DNA of 64,000 nucleotides, from positions 25,086-89,085 of the forward strand of contig CAILXF010000024.1 of the NCBI GenBank assembly GCA_903838125.1, in the 5' to 3' direction. Below are positions 52,508-63,709 of this stretch, in pieces. A program made the translations under genes and the position numbers. The DNA comes from an uncultured Pseudomonadota bacterium (GTDB lineage: Bacteria > Pseudomonadota > Gammaproteobacteria > Burkholderiales > Methylophilaceae). How positions within the stretch are numbered: position 1 is the first letter of the stretch; every line of letters begins with the position of its first letter. The notes beneath the pieces are model-generated. The model was not told the origin of the DNA, made no database searches, and saw nothing but the letters and a program-made list of their open reading frames with translations.

Positions 52508-53241
52508 GCGTTTACTGCCTTGGACATCTCGACTAGCGCCATTCTGGCTGATTGCGCATCATGTATGGGTTGTTCGAAGTTAAAGCGCACATTTTGGTGC
52601 GTACCAATTGGTGATATTTGCACGCGCACATCAAAACCTTCGCTGTCTATACCCACCATCTCTGGATTGCTTACGTCTAAGCCATGGTAGTGTCTGCAAT
52701 ATGCGATAAGGCTGTGGACGTGGTCTAAATTCATATGGTCAATGATGGCCGTTTCATGGCTTGCCAACTTTGATTCAGTGGTTAAGTGAGTGCTGGCAAT
52801 TTCAGTACTCGCCAGCCAGCCCATTTTTCCAAAACCAGCAATGTAGCGTGCTTGCTTAATGTTGATGCGGTAAAAATTAAAATCGTGCATTGAAAAATAA
52901 CTTTCTGCTTGCGGTAAGTAGCGTAAATAACGTGCGCGTAGGTTGGCATCAACATTATCAATCACAGTTGCCACCCCAACTAAGGTTAAGCGCGCGCTTG
53001 CCTGTAAGTCATCATCTCCAGAGAATACCATGAGCGAGACTTTCGGGTTGCTCATAATGTTCTTGGTATGTTCGGCAATCGTGCTAATTAAAATGACTGG
53101 TTGACCGCTATGATCTAAAACAAATGGGGCGACTGAGCCAAATGGATAACCTGGATATTTGACTGATATGGTTGAAAGCATTCCACTACGCGTGGTGCGT
53201 AAAAACTGACGAGCCTCGGTGGCTAGATTAAGGTCGGCCAC
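52504..53241 (-). CDS. HugZ-like pyridoxamine 5'-phosphate oxidase-fold protein (DUF2470)
   Basis: GMLSTISVKYPGYPFGSVAPFVLD, GFGKMGWL, DHMNLDHVHSLIAYC. Confidence 0.85.
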   Translation of the reverse strand: MADLNLATEARQFLRTTRSGMLSTISVKYPGYPFGSVAPFVLDHSGQPVILISTIAEHTKNIMSNPKVSLMVFSGDDDLQASARLTLVGVATVIDNVDANLRARYLRYLPQAESYFSMHDFNFYRINIKQARYIAGFGKMGWLASTEIASTHLTTESKLASHETAIIDHMNLDHVHSLIAYCRHYHGLDVSNPEMVGIDSEGFDVRVQISPIGTHQNVRFNFEQPIHDAQSARMALVEMSKAVNA

Positions 53242-53242
53242 T

Positions 53243-55238
<1,996 letters not shown>

Positions 55239-55330
55239 TCAATCAGGAATTCAAGAATGCGACATTTTACCACTTTTGCGCGAAAAGCTTCGTCATTTAT
55301 GGCGGAGATTCGGGTGCTAAAAGCGTTATC

Positions 55331-55344
55331 TTGATCTAGGTCAG
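55331..55344. promoter_or_regulatory. Degenerate FNR-type box upstream of cytochrome b561
   Basis: TTGATCTAGGTCAG (last base deviates). Confidence 0.4.
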
Positions 55345-55461
55345 AAGGCGATTAACTTATTAGGTGTATGTTGATACTAACAGCCCTTAATTGACTTGTA
55401 TGAATTCTCTAAAATATTTGGGTGTTGAGGCTAAGTCAATAAGATTTATGAGGAGAAGGTC

Positions 55462-56010
55462 ATGAGTTTAAGTAATAGTAATCAGCGCTATAGTTCGTTA
55501 TCGATTTGGATGCACTGGATAGTTTTTTTACTGATAGTCGCAATCTACGCCACAATTGAGCTGCGCGAGTTTTTCCCTAAAGGGAGCGACCTTCGTAATG
55601 CTTTAAAGACTTGGCATTTTATGCTGGGGCTTTCGGTATTTGCATTGGTTTGGATTCGTTTAGCGGCAGTTGCTCTAAGTAAAATCCCTCAAATTATTCC
55701 TGAGCCACCTCATTGGCAAACCTTAGCGGCTAAAGCAACCCATGGCCTGCTGTATTTGCTAATGTTAGCAATGCCGCTTCTTGGTTTGTTGTTGTTAAGC
55801 GCTTCTGGTAAGTCGATTCCCTTTTTTGGACTGGAGTTACCTGCGCTAGTTGGTGAGAGCAAAACTTGGGCTAAAACAATCAAAGAAATTCACGAAACTG
55901 GCGGGAATGTTGGATACTTTTTGATTGGGTTGCATGCAACTGCTGGTTTATTCCATCATTATGTGATGCGCGATAATACGTTGTTGCGTATGTTGCCAAA
56001 ACGGGACTAA
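55462..56010 (+). CDS. Cytochrome b561 family protein
   Basis: Four TM segments, SIWMHWIVFLLI, WHFMLGLSVFALVWIRL, IGLHATAGLFHHYV. Confidence 0.9.
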   Translation: MSLSNSNQRYSSLSIWMHWIVFLLIVAIYATIELREFFPKGSDLRNALKTWHFMLGLSVFALVWIRLAAVALSKIPQIIPEPPHWQTLAAKATHGLLYLLMLAMPLLGLLLLSASGKSIPFFGLELPALVGESKTWAKTIKEIHETGGNVGYFLIGLHATAGLFHHYVMRDNTLLRMLPKRD

Positions 56011-56097
56011 GTTTATTCAGTAGTGAAGCTAGGCTAATACTCATACTAAAGCTTGCATCTCCTAAAAGAGGGGTTTAAATGGCTGATGGATAGCTGG

Positions 56098-56268
56098 TTA
56101 TTTAGTAGCCATGAATTCTTGATAAATATTTCGGTGGCGCATACATTCGCTACCATTTTTGTCTATACAGAATTCTTTTAACTTGCAAAAGCAGGTGTTA
56201 TTTACCATTTGTTCCAACGTTGTTACTTCGCTAGTAGATAGATTGCTAGTGATTTCTTCTTGACTCAT
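56098..56268 (-). CDS. Cys-rich 56-aa hypothetical protein (not in supplied ORF track)
   Basis: Read from minus strand: MSQEEITSNLSTSEVTTLEQMVNNTCFCKLKEFCIDKNGSECMRHRNIYQEFMATK*; GGAG 7 nt before the ATG. Confidence 0.6.
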   Translation of the reverse strand: MSQEEITSNLSTSEVTTLEQMVNNTCFCKLKEFCIDKNGSECMRHRNIYQEFMATK

Positions 56269-56463
56269 GATATGACTCCATAATAATTACTCTCTTGCTA
56301 ATTTAGACTAGTAGTTCAGCTGTTTGTTCTTTAGTATCTCGCTAAAAACCATATCAACCTAATCTCGACATGCCTTTATTGTAAAGTTGAGGCATTTTTA
56401 GTTTAGATTGAACTAACATTGGGTAAAGCTTTCAGATATTTTATATATTATTTAGTGACTAAA

Positions 56464-56877
56464 ATGATGTTAAAAAAAATATTTATAGTTTTCCCCTTTC
56501 TGCTGTTGGTGTTTTGGCTTTATGAAAACTCAAGATCAGAGAGTAGTTTGATTGAGCATCAGCCTTCTAAGCTAGAAACAGTTGGCGCCAAGTGCATAGA
56601 TTTATCTGAGCGTTCAGTGGCCACAGTAACACCGATTATTGAATATCAAAGACTTGAACTTATTAGTCGTCAGTCCTATGTGCTTTCTCGCTGTATGATT
56701 GATAGAGGCTACATAGAAAACCCCGCTTGGCGCACAGGTGCAGAGCGACGTGCAGTTGGCATAGCCCAGCAACAAAAAATATCTATTAGCGAAGCTTTAG
56801 AAACCATGCGCAGGAAAGATATGGCGATATTTAGTGAACAAAATAAACAAATCAGCTATTGGATAGGCAAAAAATGA
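56464..56877 (+). CDS. Hypothetical membrane-anchored/secreted protein
   Basis: N-terminal hydrophobic helix IFIVFPFLLLVFWLY; stop overlaps the ATG of the next gene. Confidence 0.65.
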   Translation: MMLKKIFIVFPFLLLVFWLYENSRSESSLIEHQPSKLETVGAKCIDLSERSVATVTPIIEYQRLELISRQSYVLSRCMIDRGYIENPAWRTGAERRAVGIAQQQKISISEALETMRRKDMAIFSEQNKQISYWIGKK

Positions 56878-57887
56878 AAAAATTATGCTTAATGTTAGCT
56901 ATTTATAGCTATCACTCCATTGCCTTGGCGCAACCAGATATTAGGCAGCTATTATTATTAAGTGATTCTTTGGTCCAGATTGCCGTCGCACTGCCTAATG
57001 GAAATACTGGCAATGGTTCTGGGGTTGTGGTGAGTAAAGAATACGTGGCAACGAACTGCCATGTATTAGCGAATGCCAAGGGTGCTAATATTATCAAGTA
57101 CCGAGATGCATATAAGCCTATCGCCATGAAAGCGGATTGGAAGCATGATTTATGCTTACTTAAATTCGATAATATTGCGTTTAAGATAGCGCCCATGCGT
57201 GATAGCTCAAGCTTAAAATATGAAGAAGACGTGTTTAGTCTCGGGTATCCTATAGGCAATAATGTGCCGCAACCCTCTTTTGGTAGTATCAAAGCTACTT
57301 ATGCTTTGGATGGTACCAATATTATTCGAACGGATGCAGCCTTTGGCTTAGGCTCTAGTGGAGGCGCTTTATTTGATCAGGATTTTAATCTCATTGGTAT
57401 CACCACATTCAAAAGCCCTGGACCACAGGGGTTTTTCTATAGTGTGCCGGTAGAATGGATTAAAGCTTTGTTTGATAGCCCGGATCTCATCAGCTTAGAA
57501 ACCCATGAGATTCCATTTTGGGCGTTGCCTTTAGAGCAAAGGCCCTATTTTATGCAAGTTGTCATCCCATACCAGAATCATGAATGGAATCAGCTAAAAA
57601 CTATTGCTACAGCATGGACTCAGTATGAACCTAAGTCTGCTGACTCGTGGTATTTTTTAGGCTTGGCTGAAGCGGGTGTCCAGGATATGGTGTTGGCAAA
57701 ACAGCATTTTAATCATGCCCAAGTGTTAAATGCGAGGCATTTAGATGCGATGGTGGCGTTGTCCAAAATTGCCTATTTAGAAAGTGACCTTAAAACTTTA
57801 GAAAAACTTGAGGTTGGGATCAATCAATTAAATGAAGAACAAGGACAGATCATAAGTGATGAAATTGTCAGCTTAAAAAAACATTAA
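56874..57887 (+). CDS. Secreted trypsin-like (S1) serine protease with C-terminal TPR-like region
   Basis: Signal peptide; ATNCHV (His), HDLCLLKFD (Asp), GLGSSGGALFD (Ser). Confidence 0.85.
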   Translation: MKKLCLMLAIYSYHSIALAQPDIRQLLLLSDSLVQIAVALPNGNTGNGSGVVVSKEYVATNCHVLANAKGANIIKYRDAYKPIAMKADWKHDLCLLKFDNIAFKIAPMRDSSSLKYEEDVFSLGYPIGNNVPQPSFGSIKATYALDGTNIIRTDAAFGLGSSGGALFDQDFNLIGITTFKSPGPQGFFYSVPVEWIKALFDSPDLISLETHEIPFWALPLEQRPYFMQVVIPYQNHEWNQLKTIATAWTQYEPKSADSWYFLGLAEAGVQDMVLAKQHFNHAQVLNARHLDAMVALSKIAYLESDLKTLEKLEVGINQLNEEQGQIISDEIVSLKKH

Positions 57888-57914
57888 TTAATTTAGGCTG
57901 AATTTTGGTTAGCA

Positions 57915-57953
57915 AAAAAGGCGTCAGATTAATTTAATCTGACGCCTTTTTTA
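57915..57953. terminator. Bidirectional rho-independent terminator
   Basis: AAAAAAGGCGTCAGATTAA / TTTAATCTGACGCCTTTTTT. Confidence 0.9.
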
Positions 57954-57961
57954 ATTGAAAC

Positions 57962-58483
57962 TTATTCTGAGATTTTTTTCAGATTATCTAAACCACCACG
58001 GTAAACGCTGGTCATGGTTTTGATAGCAGTTTCGTCATCTTGACCAGTAGCTGGCATAGCCGCTAAATCTTTACGTTTAAAAGTACCTTGCCATACCACT
58101 AAAGTCTTGTCTTTGCCTTGCGCTTTAACAGTTACAGTCGACGCATAACTCGTCACTGGTAACACACCTTCAATAATTGAATATTTAAAGGTTTGTTTTT
58201 TTGCGCTGTAAGCCAGTAATTTTTCTTTAATAGTGCCGCCATCTTGCAATGTTAATAAGCGTTCGGCGCCTACTTTGTTATTAGTGCCAGTAACAATTTC
58301 CGTCTTTTTAATTGCAGGGTGCCAAGCACCTAAGTCATTAAAGTTGCTTACTGAAGACCACACCTTGGCGGCAGGGGCATTAATTGTCACTTCTTCGTGT
58401 GCTGATAATATTTTTGCCTCATCTGCAACCGCGTTAAATGTAGCACCAACTAATAGCGAAGCAACTAACAAGCTATATTTCAT
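57962..58483 (-). CDS. Secreted SRPBCC family protein
   Basis: Signal peptide; EEVTINAPAAKVWSSVSNFNDLGAWHPAIKKTEI. Confidence 0.88.
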   Translation of the reverse strand: MKYSLLVASLLVGATFNAVADEAKILSAHEEVTINAPAAKVWSSVSNFNDLGAWHPAIKKTEIVTGTNNKVGAERLLTLQDGGTIKEKLLAYSAKKQTFKYSIIEGVLPVTSYASTVTVKAQGKDKTLVVWQGTFKRKDLAAMPATGQDDETAIKTMTSVYRGGLDNLKKISE

Positions 58484-58609
58484 TTGAAATCCTTTTAATT
58501 ATTAGATTGTGCAATTTTGACAACCTTACAAGTAAGAGTTTAACCTATGGTTATAGTTCATATGATATCTAAATTAAATATTGTTATTTAATTTAATGCA
58601 TTTAAATTT

Positions 58610-59452
58610 TTATGTTATTTGGCTGTCTAACGTAAACTCGGCACTTTCATCCAAAGCCAATACTCGCATCAATTCTGGCATGGTAGCGTTCAGTATTCCA
58701 GGCAAGGTCCATGGTGGATTGATTATAAACAGGCCGCTACCAAACATGCCATAACCCTCTAGGGATGGCTCCTCTATAGTCATAGCTACATGTAGCCAGT
58801 TAGGGGCATTTAGGGCAATTAACGCATCAATCATTTCATTCGGCTCAGGGCGTTGCAGTAAAGGATACCAAACAATATAAGTACCTGTGGCAAAGCGTTC
58901 TAGGCTGTCGCTAATGACTTGCACCACGCGTTGGTAGTCTTGCTTATCTTCGTAGGGAGGATCAATCAGAACCACAGCGCGTCGTGTTGTTGGAGGTAAT
59001 AAGGATTTAAGTCCTGCAAAACCATCTTGCATTTCAATTTTAGCTTGGCGCCCTGCGCCAGAAAAATTTTCTAATAGTATTTTGTAATCATTAGGGTGAA
59101 GCTCAAATAGACGCATTTTATCGTCAGGACGCAAATACTGTTGCGCAATCATGGGTGAGCCAGGATAGAGTGAAGTTGTATCGGAATTAAAGCTTTTAAT
59201 CTGGGTCACAAAGTTGACGAGTGGTTCTGGTAGATTGTCAGCAAGCAACAGTTGATCTATCCCTTGTTCAAACTCTTTATTCTGGGTGGCGTAACCGTCA
59301 TCTAAGCTATACATGCCAGCGCCAGCGTGCGTGTCTATGTACCAAAATGGTTTATTTTTTTGAGCAGCGTGCGCTAACACTAACCCTAACACATAGTGTT
59401 TTAAAACATCGGCATGGTTGCCTGCATGAAAGGCGTGGCGGTAACTAAGCAT
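58610..59452 (-). CDS. rlmJ: 23S rRNA (adenine(2030)-N6)-methyltransferase
   Basis: Canonical N-terminus MLSYRHAFHAGNHADVLKH (start reset from 59524); LIDPPYEDKQDYQRVV. Confidence 0.93.
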   Translation of the reverse strand: MLSYRHAFHAGNHADVLKHYVLGLVLAHAAQKNKPFWYIDTHAGAGMYSLDDGYATQNKEFEQGIDQLLLADNLPEPLVNFVTQIKSFNSDTTSLYPGSPMIAQQYLRPDDKMRLFELHPNDYKILLENFSGAGRQAKIEMQDGFAGLKSLLPPTTRRAVVLIDPPYEDKQDYQRVVQVISDSLERFATGTYIVWYPLLQRPEPNEMIDALIALNAPNWLHVAMTIEEPSLEGYGMFGSGLFIINPPWTLPGILNATMPELMRVLALDESAEFTLDSQIT

Positions 59453-59567
59453 GATAGATAATGAGGTGGCGTGAAATAGATGCCACATTATAGCTTTCAT
59501 CCGTAGCTTATAAAAAAATGCCAAACAATTACTTCGATTCTAGTGCTTTTCGGTTAGCATTTATACT

Positions 59568-60251
59568 ATGACGAATATCAATCAAAACACGTTGCACACG
59601 CACGACGACCATCATCAGCATCCGCATTATTTTCTCCCATTTTTATTGATCTTGATATTTGCGATTGTGGAAGTAGTAGGGGGGTTGTGGACAGAGTCTT
59701 TAGCCTTATTAAGCGATGCTGCGCACATGTTTTCGGATGTTGGTGCGCTAGCATTAGCATGGTTGGCGTCGGCGATTGCCCATAAGTCATCCGCAGTGCG
59801 TCATCGCTCAGGCGTTAGTTTCGCAGAGCTGGCGGTTTCTATTGTGAATGTAATCACCATGTTGATGGTCATTGTTTGGGTAACTTTAGAAGCGATTGCG
59901 CGCTTTAAGCACCCGCATCAGGTGCAGGGTTTTGGTTTAATGCTTATATCAACTTTGGGTTTAGTGGTGAATGTGGTTGTGGCTAAGTTAATGCATCAAC
60001 ATGCACTTCACGAAGGTGCGAGCTTAAATGCCCGTGCAGCCTTTTTACATGTGGTGGGTGATTTGTTGGGTTCCTTGGCGGCGGTGCTCGCTGGTGTGGT
60101 GATTTATTTCACAGGCTGGATGCTAATTGACCCCATACTTTCCTTGTTTATTTCTATATTACTGTTGTTATTTACGCTAAACCTGTTGCGCGACATATGG
60201 CAAACCTTGCGTGGTGGTGCTAGTGTGGTGCAACATACACATTCACATTAG
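59568..60251 (+). CDS. Cation diffusion facilitator lacking a C-terminal cytoplasmic domain
   Basis: SLALLSDAAHMFSDVGAL, HVVGDLLGSLAAV; His-rich termini; ends after TM6 with HTHSH. Confidence 0.88.
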   Translation: MTNINQNTLHTHDDHHQHPHYFLPFLLILIFAIVEVVGGLWTESLALLSDAAHMFSDVGALALAWLASAIAHKSSAVRHRSGVSFAELAVSIVNVITMLMVIVWVTLEAIARFKHPHQVQGFGLMLISTLGLVVNVVVAKLMHQHALHEGASLNARAAFLHVVGDLLGSLAAVLAGVVIYFTGWMLIDPILSLFISILLLLFTLNLLRDIWQTLRGGASVVQHTHSH

Positions 60252-60270
60252 TGATGCTAAGGAGACTTAT

Positions 60271-60453
60271 ATGCCCTATGTAAATATCAAACTTGCCGGA
60301 TCAGTGACACGCGAGCAAAAAATACAAATTGCTAAAGAATTTACCGAGACTTTAGAGCGCGTGGCACATAAGCCAAAGTCTTACACCTATATCACATTTG
60401 AGGAAGTCGCTTATGAAGACTGGGCCATAGGAGGTAGGTTGCTGGATGAGTAA
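60271..60453 (+). CDS. 4-oxalocrotonate tautomerase family protein
   Basis: MPYVNIKLAGSVTREQKIQIAKEFTETL (Pro-2); start reset from the track. Confidence 0.9.
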   Translation: MPYVNIKLAGSVTREQKIQIAKEFTETLERVAHKPKSYTYITFEEVAYEDWAIGGRLLDE

Positions 60454-60534
60454 TTAAATTTTAACTGGCATAGTCCATCTGCGCCAGCTTGTAACTTCAA
60501 GTAACCTCTCATTGTTAACTGATAAAATAACCAC

Positions 60535-62352
60535 ATGTTTGACGCTAAACCCATTTTAAAAAATCTCCCCAATCTGCCTGGCGTTTATCGGATGATCAAT
60601 GCCATTGATGAGGTGATTTATGTAGGGAAGGCCAAAGATTTAAAGAAACGTGTTTCTTCCTATTTTAATAAGAACCTACCTAGTCCCCGCACCACCATGA
60701 TGGTGAGCAATATCGTTAGAATTGAAACCACCGTAACCCGCAATGAAGCTGAAGCGTTGCTGTTAGAAAATAATCTAATTAAAAGCTTGATGCCACGTTA
60801 TAACGTGTTATTCCGCGATGATAAATCTTACCCCTACATTACGCTTACTAATGACGCGTTCCCTCGTTTAGCGTTTCATCGAGGTACACCTCGTGCAAGT
60901 AATAAGTCTAAAAGTAATGATCAGTATTTCGGTCCGTTTCCAAACTCAGTTGCGGTGCGCGAGAGTATTCAACTTTTACAGAAAGTATTTAAGCTACGCA
61001 CTTGTGAAAATACAGTATTTTCCAATCGAAGTCGGCCATGTTTACAGCATCAAATTGAGCGTTGCACAGCGCCTTGCGTGGGTTTAATCTCCGATTCCGA
61101 CTATCGCAATGATGTGCACCAAGCCGCCATGTTTTTGCAAGGTAAAACCAATGAGGTGATTGATGCATTGGGCGCACAAATGAACTCTGCTGCTGCTAGC
61201 CAAGATTATGAACTGGCGGTCGTGTTTAGAAATCGCATGCAAGCGCTTCGCCAAGTGCAAGCCAAGCAGTTTGTTAGCGACTTTAATGTATCTGATGCCG
61301 ATGTGGTGGCCTGCGCCGAGCTGCAAGGTCAGCATTGTATTAACCTTGTAATGATTCGCGGCGGCCGGCATATAGGCGATAGAAGTTACATGCCTAAGAA
61401 TACTGAGGGCGAAACCTTAGAAAACAGTATGCAGGCTTTTTTAGCGCAGCATTACGTAGCACAAAACTCACCGCCACTTATCGTGGTAGGCATCAAAATA
61501 GAAACTGAGTTGTTAGAAGAAGTATTGAGCGAGCAAGTAGGGCGAAAAGTTAAAATTAATACCAGTGCTATCGGGGACAAGCGCGTTTGGCTAAAGATGG
61601 CGCAAACAAATGCCGAATTGGCCCTCAGTCAACGTGCTGCAACATCCGCCAATCAGTCAGCTAAGTTGGTGGCTCTCCGTGAGGCACTGCGCTTACCAGA
61701 TCATACCCAGCGCATAGAATGTTTTGACATTAGCCATACCATGGGTGAAGCAACTGTTGGCAGTTGTGTGGTGTTTGATCGAGGTGATATGCAAAATAGT
61801 GAATACCGGCGCTATAACATTACCGGCATTACGCCAGGGGATGACTACGCTGCTATGCGCGACGTGCTGACGCGTCGCTACAAAAAAGTAGCGGCTGGGG
61901 AAGGTGCCAAACCCGACCTAATATTTATAGATGGCGGCAAAGGTCAGCTTGGCGTGGCGGTTGAGGTGATGGCCGAAGTAGGTTTACAAGATATTTTGCT
62001 CGTTGGTATTGCTAAGGGTGAGGAGCGCAGACCAGGTTTAGAAACTATGATTTTTTCTGATACCGGTGAAATGCTCAATCTGGAAAAAGACAATAAGGGT
62101 TTGCATCTATTGCAGCAAATCCGAGATGAGGCACATCGCTTTGCCATCACAGGGCATCGCGCTAGACGCGCCAAAGCGCGTATGCATTCTAGCTTGGAAG
62201 ATATTGAGGGTATAGGAGCGAAGCGGCGTAAAGCATTGCTAACGCGCTTTGGTGGCTTAGATGGTGTAAAGAGTGCTAGTATTGACGAAATCGCTAATGT
62301 TGAAGGCATTAGCCCAAGTTTGGCCGAGAAAATATACGGAGAATTACATTGA
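60535..62352 (+). CDS. uvrC: Excinuclease ABC subunit C
   Basis: LPGVYRMINAIDEVIYVGKAKDLKKRVSSYF, IECFDISHTMGEATVGSCVVF, C-terminal HhH. Confidence 0.97.
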   Translation: MFDAKPILKNLPNLPGVYRMINAIDEVIYVGKAKDLKKRVSSYFNKNLPSPRTTMMVSNIVRIETTVTRNEAEALLLENNLIKSLMPRYNVLFRDDKSYPYITLTNDAFPRLAFHRGTPRASNKSKSNDQYFGPFPNSVAVRESIQLLQKVFKLRTCENTVFSNRSRPCLQHQIERCTAPCVGLISDSDYRNDVHQAAMFLQGKTNEVIDALGAQMNSAAASQDYELAVVFRNRMQALRQVQAKQFVSDFNVSDADVVACAELQGQHCINLVMIRGGRHIGDRSYMPKNTEGETLENSMQAFLAQHYVAQNSPPLIVVGIKIETELLEEVLSEQVGRKVKINTSAIGDKRVWLKMAQTNAELALSQRAATSANQSAKLVALREALRLPDHTQRIECFDISHTMGEATVGSCVVFDRGDMQNSEYRRYNITGITPGDDYAAMRDVLTRRYKKVAAGEGAKPDLIFIDGGKGQLGVAVEVMAEVGLQDILLVGIAKGEERRPGLETMIFSDTGEMLNLEKDNKGLHLLQQIRDEAHRFAITGHRARRAKARMHSSLEDIEGIGAKRRKALLTRFGGLDGVKSASIDEIANVEGISPSLAEKIYGELH

Positions 62353-62368
62353 AAGTGAGTACCCCTAA

Positions 62369-62965
62369 ATGACATGCAATGTACCTACCATGTTTACTTG
62401 GCTACGAATTTTATTGATCCCTGTGTTTGTCGGGGTATTTTATTTGCCTACTGAGTCACATAGCTTAGGTGTGATTTCCGCGCATTGGGTAAATCTGACA
62501 GCAACAGCAATTTTTGCTATTGCTGCGATCACTGATTGGCTTGATGGTTATTTAGCACGCAGACTTAATCAAACATCTTCATTTGGTGCATTTTTAGATC
62601 CTGTGGCTGACAAGTTGATGGTGGCGGCAGCATTGATTGTGCTGGTTGAATTTGAGCGCGTAGGCGCAATTGTGGCCTTAATCATTATCGGCCGCGAAAT
62701 TGCTATTAGTGCACTTCGTGAATGGATGGCAGGTGAAGGTCATAGCAGTAGCGTAGGCGTAGCGATGATAGGTAAAGTGAAAACGGCTGTCCAAATGGTG
62801 GCGATATTATTCTTGTTGTATTGGGATAAGCTTGATTGGGCGGTACTTGGCATAATTGAAACAAAAATTATTGGCCATGTGTTAATTGATATAGCTGCAT
62901 TTTTGACATTGCTATCAATGGCTTATTACATGAAGGCCGCACTACCCAAACTAAAAGCTAAATAA
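62369..62965 (+). CDS. pgsA: CDP-diacylglycerol-glycerol-3-phosphate 3-phosphatidyltransferase
   Basis: TDWLDGYLARRLNQTSSFGAFLDPVADKLM. Confidence 0.96.
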   Translation: MTCNVPTMFTWLRILLIPVFVGVFYLPTESHSLGVISAHWVNLTATAIFAIAAITDWLDGYLARRLNQTSSFGAFLDPVADKLMVAAALIVLVEFERVGAIVALIIIGREIAISALREWMAGEGHSSSVGVAMIGKVKTAVQMVAILFLLYWDKLDWAVLGIIETKIIGHVLIDIAAFLTLLSMAYYMKAALPKLKAK

Positions 62966-63034
62966 AAGCGTAATAAGGTTGTCATTTAGCCTTGACGGTA
63001 TCTTGAAATTCGCTATAATGGCGCCTGTCTTAAC

Positions 63035-63110
<76 letters not shown>

Positions 63111-63162
63111 AATTATTTAATAGGCTTGATGTAGTTGAAAATCAGGTTTAGTAAAATGGCAT

Positions 63163-63196
63163 AAAACGGCGAAAGCATACATGCTTTCGCCGTTTT
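63163..63196. terminator. Near-perfect palindrome/terminator between tRNA genes
   Basis: AAAACGGCGAAAGCAT-AC-ATGCTTTCGCCGTTTT. Confidence 0.75.
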
Positions 63197-63241
63197 AGTT
63201 TCAGCTAGTAATGTTTAGGCTTCGTTAGGCTAAACATAGAT

Positions 63242-63315
63242 GGCGCGATAGCAAAGCGGTTATGCCGCGGCCTGCAAAGCCGTTTAGACCAGTTCGACTC
63301 TGGTTCGCGCCTCCA
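63242..63315 (+). tRNA. tRNA-Cys (GCA), CCA encoded
   Basis: GGCGCGAUAGC...CCUGCAAAGCC...GUUCGACUC...CGCGCCUCCA. Confidence 0.95.
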
Positions 63316-63534
63316 ACATCTTGGTTCATCTTAACTTAAATATTATTTAGATCTTATTGCCTTGTAACCTCATTCCTACCTTGTTTTAGGTCATAAATTA
63401 ATGCTGATGTTGATTAACGCAATGAAAATTTGGTCGTTGTGTAAGAAATAAGAAAAAAATTCAAGAAAGTTTGTTCTAAAAGCCATAGTCGGTGCTAAAA
63501 TACGCTCCGCAATTTGTTGTACCGTAGTCCACCC

Positions 63535-63621
63535 GCCCGGATGGTGAAACTGGTAGACACAAGAGACTTAAAATCTCTCGCTCGTAAGGGTGTGCCGGTT
63601 CGATTCCGGCTCTGGGCACCA
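63535..63621 (+). tRNA. tRNA-Leu (TAA), CCA encoded
   Basis: GCCCGGAUGGUGAAACUGGUAGACAC...GACUUAAAAUC...GUUCGAUUCC...GGGCACCA with long variable arm. Confidence 0.95.
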
Positions 63622-63709
63622 ATTAAATCAATAGCTTACATATTTGTAGGCTATTTTTTTGCCTAAAATTCCTGTTGTCCACTAAGTGTTAGGTGCGGTT
63701 GGCAAGGAT

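Noticed and set aside
61944-62375. 143-aa minus-strand ORF over uvrC
   Set aside because: Antisense shadow ORF; Ser-rich with no family signature.
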